From Arthrobacter sp. Marseille-P9274 (GTDB lineage Bacteria > Actinomycetota > Actinomycetes > Actinomycetales > Micrococcaceae), in assembly GCF_946892675.1 (NCBI RefSeq), contig NZ_CAMPOV010000002.1, forward strand, positions 248,001 to 312,000: 64,000 nt of DNA, in the 5' to 3' direction. This document shows, one piece after another, positions 59,972-64,000 of this stretch; the first letter of the stretch is position 1, and each line of letters starts with the position of its first letter. Under the pieces are notes generated by a model. It was not told where the DNA came from and ran no database searches. It was given only the letters and a program-made list of their open reading frames with translations. Position numbers and translations under genes: made by a program.

Positions 59972-60811
59972 TCATTTCGCCGCCGAGGCGAAGTACCAGC
60001 GCAGGAGCCTGCGCTCGAAGACAACGAACAGGACTGACAGGATGTATCCGATGACGCCGACCAAGAGCGCTCCTGCCCACGTCTCGGAGACTTTGAAGGT
60101 CGCCGAAGAATTCAGGATGTAGAAGCCAAGCCCCTCGGTCGCGGCGAACATTTCGCTGACAACCATGACAGTGATGCCGATCGGCAGTGCCACGCGGATG
60201 CCGGCGACAATCTGCGGGAGGGCGGCCGGGAGTACCACGCGCCGGAAGTGGAGCCACCTCGGAATGCGGTAGACCTGCGAGAACTTGCGGATGGTCGGCT
60301 CCACGCCAAGGACTCCGTCGATGGTGTTGAGCAATACCGGCCACATGCAGGCGAAGGCGATCGTGTAGATCTTCGGGCCCTGGCCTACACCGAACGCGCC
60401 GATGATGAGGGGAACCAGCGCCGCCTGGGGAATCGACCGGAAAAAATTGATGATCGGTTCGACAATCAGGCGGACCCGGTCAAGTTCTCCCAGTACGACC
60501 CCCAGGACGATCCCGACGACCACCGCGAGAACCATGCCGGCTGCCAGGTTGGTCAGCGAATATGCCGCTCCGGAAAGGATCACTCCGTTCCCCAGGTCCC
60601 GTCCCAGCGAAGCCAGGATCTCCTGCAGGGAGGGAATGAAGAAGTTGGTGCTCTTCGCCGAAGCGACCCACCACAGGACGAAGACGACGGCGACCAGCCA
60701 GACGGAGTCGAAGGCCTGGAGCCAAGCGGAACGCGGGCCTTTCGCTGCGCGGCCGGACTTGGCCCGCGCGGGCGACGCCGGACGGTCGAGGTTGAGGGTT
60801 GTGTCAGTCAT
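59972..60811 (-). CDS. SsuC-type ABC transporter permease (second)
   Basis: A 279-residue permease with a basic cytoplasmic N-terminus, six hydrophobic helices and the EAA-like loop RIPRWLHFRRVVLPAALPQIVAGIRVALP. It overlaps the other permease by eight bases. Two different permeases suggest a heterodimeric channel. Confidence 0.93.
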   Translation of the reverse strand: MTDTTLNLDRPASPARAKSGRAAKGPRSAWLQAFDSVWLVAVVFVLWWVASAKSTNFFIPSLQEILASLGRDLGNGVILSGAAYSLTNLAAGMVLAVVVGIVLGVVLGELDRVRLIVEPIINFFRSIPQAALVPLIIGAFGVGQGPKIYTIAFACMWPVLLNTIDGVLGVEPTIRKFSQVYRIPRWLHFRRVVLPAALPQIVAGIRVALPIGITVMVVSEMFAATEGLGFYILNSSATFKVSETWAGALLVGVIGYILSVLFVVFERRLLRWYFASAAK

Positions 60812-61574
60812 GATCCTGCCTGTTCCACTTCAGAAGCCGGGCTTCAGCCGTTTGCAGCAGCCAGGCGATGGCCCAACCGACCAGTCCTGCGAAGAACAGG
60901 TAGGCGAACGCGATGTCCCAGTTCTGGGCCTGCTGGGCGAGCGTGATATTCCGGCCCATTCCGGGGGCCTGGCTGATGACTTCCACGCCCACCGCCACCA
61001 GGATGGCTATGGCGGCGGCGATGCGGACTCCCGTGGCCACGAACGGAAGCGCGCCCGGTAACAGGACCCGCCGGAACCACAGGGTCCGGGGTATGCGGAA
61101 AACCTTCACCGTGTCGAGGACTGCGGCCTCCTGGCGCCGCGCGCCGTAGATCGTTTGCACGAGTACCGGCCACAGGCAGGAAAGGCCAACGACGACGATT
61201 TCCATGCGGGTGCTGGAGCCGAGCAGCATGATGACCACCGGCATGAGGGCCAGCACCGGGAACGAACGGCCAAAGTCGATCAGGATCGAGGTGGAGCGAT
61301 CCAGGTACCGCATCGACCCAATGAACAGGCCGAGAATGACACCGGTAACGGAAGCCAGCGCCCACCCGGTCAGTGCCGCGAGCAGCGTCTTCGCGAGCGC
61401 GGCCCAAAAGACCGGCGCCATGATCGTCGACAGGACGGCGGTGGCGATTTCGGGAACGCCCGGAGTCATCGATGGCATGGACCCGGACCAGATGACGAGC
61501 TGCCAGATCGCGAGCAGCAGCAGTACGGCCAGGACGCGCTGCAGTTGTATGGGAATGGTGGATGCCAGCTTCAT
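60804..61574 (-). CDS. SsuC-type ABC transporter permease (first)
   Basis: A 256-residue permease with six hydrophobic helices and the EAA-like loop RIPRTLWFRRVLLPGALPFVATGVRIAAA. It lies 29 bases after the binding-protein gene. Confidence 0.93.
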   Translation of the reverse strand: MKLASTIPIQLQRVLAVLLLLAIWQLVIWSGSMPSMTPGVPEIATAVLSTIMAPVFWAALAKTLLAALTGWALASVTGVILGLFIGSMRYLDRSTSILIDFGRSFPVLALMPVVIMLLGSSTRMEIVVVGLSCLWPVLVQTIYGARRQEAAVLDTVKVFRIPRTLWFRRVLLPGALPFVATGVRIAAAIAILVAVGVEVISQAPGMGRNITLAQQAQNWDIAFAYLFFAGLVGWAIAWLLQTAEARLLKWNRQDHD

Positions 61575-61603
61575 CGCTTAGTCCTCCTGCACTCGATCGG
61601 GTG

Positions 61604-62617
61604 CTACTTCGCGTCCGCGGAGGCGCGGCGGGGAGCTTCTTCCCAGAGCAGTTCCTCGACGCTGAGCGGATCATTCAGGAGACCGAAGTGTTCCATGGCA
61701 TCGATGCCGGACTGGGCTTCCTTGACGTTGATCGGTACCGAGACGGGCACAAACGCCTTGGGGGCTTTGGCAACGTCGATCTGGTTCACCTTGGCATGGA
61801 CTTCCTGGGTGGCCGCGAGATTGGCGTCGTCGTTATAGAACTCCGCGGCGTCTTCCATGGCGGCGACAAACTTCCCGGCCGTCTCGCCGTTGCCGGTGAG
61901 CCATTCGTTGGTCGACGTCCACACCGTCACCGGCATGTTGGCCTGGTATTCCCGGACCGGATTGGAGATGGTCCGGTATCCGGCTTCCACCATCTGGTGG
62001 TAGAAGGAATCCGCGGGAACGACGGCGTCTACCGTCTTCTGCTCGACGGCGGCCTGCATACCGGAATAGGGCACGGCCACCTCCTTGACATCATCGGGCG
62101 ACACGCCTGCCCCCTCCAGAGCCTGCAGAACGGGGATGTCCCCACCGCTCTTGACACCCATGACGCCAATCGTCTTGCCCTTGAGGTCGGCGAGGGACTT
62201 GACGTCGGAGTCTGCTGCTACCAGGACACCGGAGTTATCGGTCTTGGAATCCACCACCCCGTTGCCGCCGATGACCGACACGGGAACTCCTTCTGATGCG
62301 GACGTCGCCACATTGATCCAGGAGCCGATCGCGATGTCCACCTGTCCGGAGACGGCCATCGCCAGCAGTGCGGCCGGATCCTGCCCGGGAACCAGTTCGA
62401 CATCCAGGCCATGGTCCTCGAAGTAGCCCTGGGACTCCGCCAGATGAGCCGGCTCGAAGTGGATGGGCGCTACGGCCACTTTGACCTTGGTCAAGCCTTC
62501 CCCGCTGGCAGACGCCGTAGTCTCGGAGCCGCAGCCGGTGAGCGCCGCCGTGACGAGACCGGCGAGGGCGGTGTAACTGGCCAATTGGGTAAAGGCGGAA
62601 CGGTTGACAGGACGCAT
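61604..62617 (-). CDS. NMT1/SsuA-like ABC substrate-binding lipoprotein
   Basis: A 337-residue type-II binding protein with a lipoprotein signal (AALTGC, Cys about 29), VAPIHFEPAHLAESQGYFEDHGLDVELV and the TIGVMGVKSGGDIPVLQALEGAGV segment. Such proteins bind sulfonates, nitrate, aromatic acids or thiamin precursors. With alcohol and aldehyde dehydrogenases beside it, an aromatic alcohol or acid is plausible. The ATG at 62617 has GAGGAG. Confidence 0.9.
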   Translation of the reverse strand: MRPVNRSAFTQLASYTALAGLVTAALTGCGSETTASASGEGLTKVKVAVAPIHFEPAHLAESQGYFEDHGLDVELVPGQDPAALLAMAVSGQVDIAIGSWINVATSASEGVPVSVIGGNGVVDSKTDNSGVLVAADSDVKSLADLKGKTIGVMGVKSGGDIPVLQALEGAGVSPDDVKEVAVPYSGMQAAVEQKTVDAVVPADSFYHQMVEAGYRTISNPVREYQANMPVTVWTSTNEWLTGNGETAGKFVAAMEDAAEFYNDDANLAATQEVHAKVNQIDVAKAPKAFVPVSVPINVKEAQSGIDAMEHFGLLNDPLSVEELLWEEAPRRASADAK

Positions 62618-62707
62618 GAAGTGCTCCTCGTTTGCATAAGCGGTGGGTACACGGATTGAAGGCCGGGAAAGAGGCGACACTCCCGGGAGTAATGAATGTA
62701 TTCTCCG

Positions 62708-62750
62708 TTGAAAAATATAGTCTTAATCGGCTAATGTGGCAACAGTCACA
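62708..62750. promoter_or_regulatory. overlapping divergent promoters with a Crp/GlxR-like site
   Basis: For the importer (minus) TTGCCA (62742-62737), 17 bases and TATATT (62719-62714). For the aldehyde dehydrogenase (plus) TTGAAA (62708-62713), 18 bases and TAATGT (62732-62737). TGTGG-N6-TCACA (62735-62750), one base off TGTGA-N6-TCACA, overlaps the -35 of one and the -10/start of the other. Binding of a Crp/GlxR-type protein would affect both. Predicted only. Confidence 0.5.
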
Positions 62751-62799
62751 AAATCTATCTTCCGGATGGCTCGTGCAAGCCCTCCAGTTAGGACCGGAT

Positions 62800-64000
62800 A
62801 TGACCGTCGCCGACGCTGTAATAGCCCCTGAGCCGCCCCTGCTCGAGCGCCCTTTGCGCTTGCTGATCGATGGGGAATGGACGGAAGGCCACGGCCAGCC
62901 CCTGGCCATCCTGAATCCTTCTACGGGCGACTCCCTCACGACGTCGGCCTCGGCGGACGGGACTGATGTGGACCGTGCCGTCGCCGCCGCCCGGAGGGCC
63001 TTTGACGACGGGCCCTGGTCCAGGATGGCGCCGGCAGCACGGGCCCTGCTGATCCACCGTTTGGCTGACGCCCTTGAGGAGGCAAAGGAGGAATTTGCCC
63101 GGCTTGAGACACTCAACTGCGGCAAGCCGCTTGCTGTGGCCCGCGATTTCGAAGTCACCGCGGCCGTCAGCACCTTGCGCTACAACGCCGGGTGGGCAAC
63201 GAAACTGAACGGCGAAACGCGCGATGTTTCGCTGCCGGGCCAGTGGCAGGCGTTCACGCTTCGGGAGGCCGTCGGTGTGGCAGGCCTGATCGTGCCATGG
63301 AACGTGCCGCTGGCCATCGCGGTATCGAAGCTGGCCCCCGCCCTGGCAGCGGGCTGCACGGTGGTCCTCAAGCCTGCCGAGCTGACTCCCCTGACGGCGG
63401 TCCGCTTGGGCGAACTGGTCCAGGAAGTCGGGTTCCCCTCCGGCGTCGTCAACATAGTGCAGGGGCTGGGCCACGTCGCCGGGCAGCGCCTCGCCGAGCA
63501 CCCGGACGTGGACAAGATTTCCTTTACCGGCTCCACCGCCGTCGGCAAGCGCCTGCTCGCCTCCTCCGCTGGCAACCTCAAGCGGCTGTCGCTGGAACTG
63601 GGCGGCAAATCGCCCGTGGTGATCTACCCCGATGCCGATCTGGCCAAGGCGATACCTGCCGCGGCGATGAGCATCTTCGCCAACACCGGGCAGGTGTGCG
63701 CCGCCGGCTCCCGGCTGTATGTGCATCGCGATGTGGCGGACGAGGTCATCGGCGGCATCACCCGGATCGCCGAATCGCTGAAGATCGGGCCGGGGCTCGA
63801 TCCTGCCACCCGGTTGGGGCCGATCATCTCCGAGGCACAGCGGGAGCGCGTCCTGGAATACATCCGCAGCGGCATCGAGGAGGGGGCAGCCGTTATAACG
63901 GGCGGCGCTGCCGTCGAAGGGCCGGGGTTCTTCCTGCAGCCGACGGTACTGTGCAACACGGCGCCCGGCATGCGTGTGGTCCGCGAAGAGATCTTCGGTC
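62800..64000 (+). CDS. aldehyde dehydrogenase, cut by the window end
   Basis: The first 400 residues of an NAD(P) aldehyde dehydrogenase (family length about 490). VPWNVPLA, GSTAVGK, E266 in LELGGKSP and the nucleophile C300 in NTGQVCAAGSR are in the normal register. It would oxidise an aldehyde, for instance the product of the adjacent alcohol dehydrogenases, to the acid. The ATG at 62800 has a modest AGGAC site. The C-terminus lies beyond the window. Confidence 0.93.
   Translation, partial: MTVADAVIAPEPPLLERPLRLLIDGEWTEGHGQPLAILNPSTGDSLTTSASADGTDVDRAVAAARRAFDDGPWSRMAPAARALLIHRLADALEEAKEEFARLETLNCGKPLAVARDFEVTAAVSTLRYNAGWATKLNGETRDVSLPGQWQAFTLREAVGVAGLIVPWNVPLAIAVSKLAPALAAGCTVVLKPAELTPLTAVRLGELVQEVGFPSGVVNIVQGLGHVAGQRLAEHPDVDKISFTGSTAVGKRLLASSAGNLKRLSLELGGKSPVVIYPDADLAKAIPAAAMSIFANTGQVCAAGSRLYVHRDVADEVIGGITRIAESLKIGPGLDPATRLGPIISEAQRERVLEYIRSGIEEGAAVITGGAAVEGPGFFLQPTVLCNTAPGMRVVREEIFG

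Noticed and set aside
1-64000. CRISPR arrays, tRNA/rRNA genes, prophage or insertion sequences
   Set aside because: No regular spaced repeats, cloverleaf sequences, integrase or transposase motifs were recognised by eye; this does not exclude a small tRNA that needs a computed search.

Overview
The window is G+C-rich DNA with strongly coding-biased third positions, ATGA/GTGA start-stop overlaps inside operons, GTG starts and several apparently leaderless genes. Together with a DUF5129 protein, a CspA-type cold-shock protein and many liv-type and flavin-dependent catabolic genes, this points to a soil actinobacterium, most likely a Micrococcaceae member related to Arthrobacter. That assignment is inference from gene style; no rRNA or tRNA is present to confirm it. 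No insertion sequence, CRISPR array or phage gene was recognised.

Region 1 (1-23.4 kb, all on the minus strand) is a CoA-dependent catabolic cluster. It holds two CaiC-like acyl-CoA ligases, three acyl-CoA dehydrogenases, a CitE-like lyase, two crotonases (one of the MenB/BadI ring-cleaving type), two half-size MaoC hydratases, a hotdog thioesterase, an SDR, a luciferase-like flavin oxidoreductase, a ketosteroid-dehydrogenase-like flavoprotein, an amidohydrolase and a complete branched-chain-amino-acid-type (Liv) importer with two paralogous binding proteins. The layout suggests import of an organic acid, CoA activation, beta-oxidation and hydrolytic opening of an alicyclic ring. The substrate cannot be read from the sequence.

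Region 2 (23.6-33.0 kb, plus strand) is a second, divergently transcribed operon: old-yellow-enzyme/dienoyl-CoA reductase, ADP-forming acyl-CoA synthetase, luciferase-like oxidoreductase, SDR (frameshifted), acyl-CoA dehydrogenase, thiolase and 3-hydroxyacyl-CoA dehydrogenase. It supplies complementary beta-oxidation steps.

Region 3 (33.1-40.4 kb) looks like ordinary chromosome: a small hypothetical protein, DUF5129 protein, cytochrome b561-like protein, adenine deaminase, cold-shock protein, lipid kinase, fatty-acid desaturase and an F420-dependent-type NADP oxidoreductase.

Region 4 (40.5-49.1 kb) resembles an aryl-ketone or alkylphenol side-chain pathway: a VAO-type phenol oxidase, a (frameshifted) zinc alcohol dehydrogenase, a HAPMO-like Baeyer-Villiger monooxygenase, a carboxylesterase and an NTF2-like protein, with a GntR and a LysR regulator. 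In principle a 4-alkylphenol would be oxidised to an aryl ketone, converted to an ester and hydrolysed to hydroquinone plus acid.

Region 5 (49.2-56.5 kb) holds an NtaA/DszA-type flavin monooxygenase, an MHS-family transporter and, divergent from it, an HpaB-type phenol hydroxylase, an MmgE/PrpD protein and a protein that fuses an HpaC-like flavin reductase to a GntR/FCD transcription-factor half. This fusion is the most unusual gene in the window. Region 6 (56.7-64 kb) has two paralogous zinc alcohol dehydrogenases, an SsuABC-type importer with two permeases and, divergent from it, an aldehyde dehydrogenase cut by the window end.

Two genes (SDR at 28.8 kb, alcohol dehydrogenase at 40.5 kb) carry single-base frameshifts that are either real lesions or sequencing errors. 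Several operator-like palindromes overlap predicted promoters.
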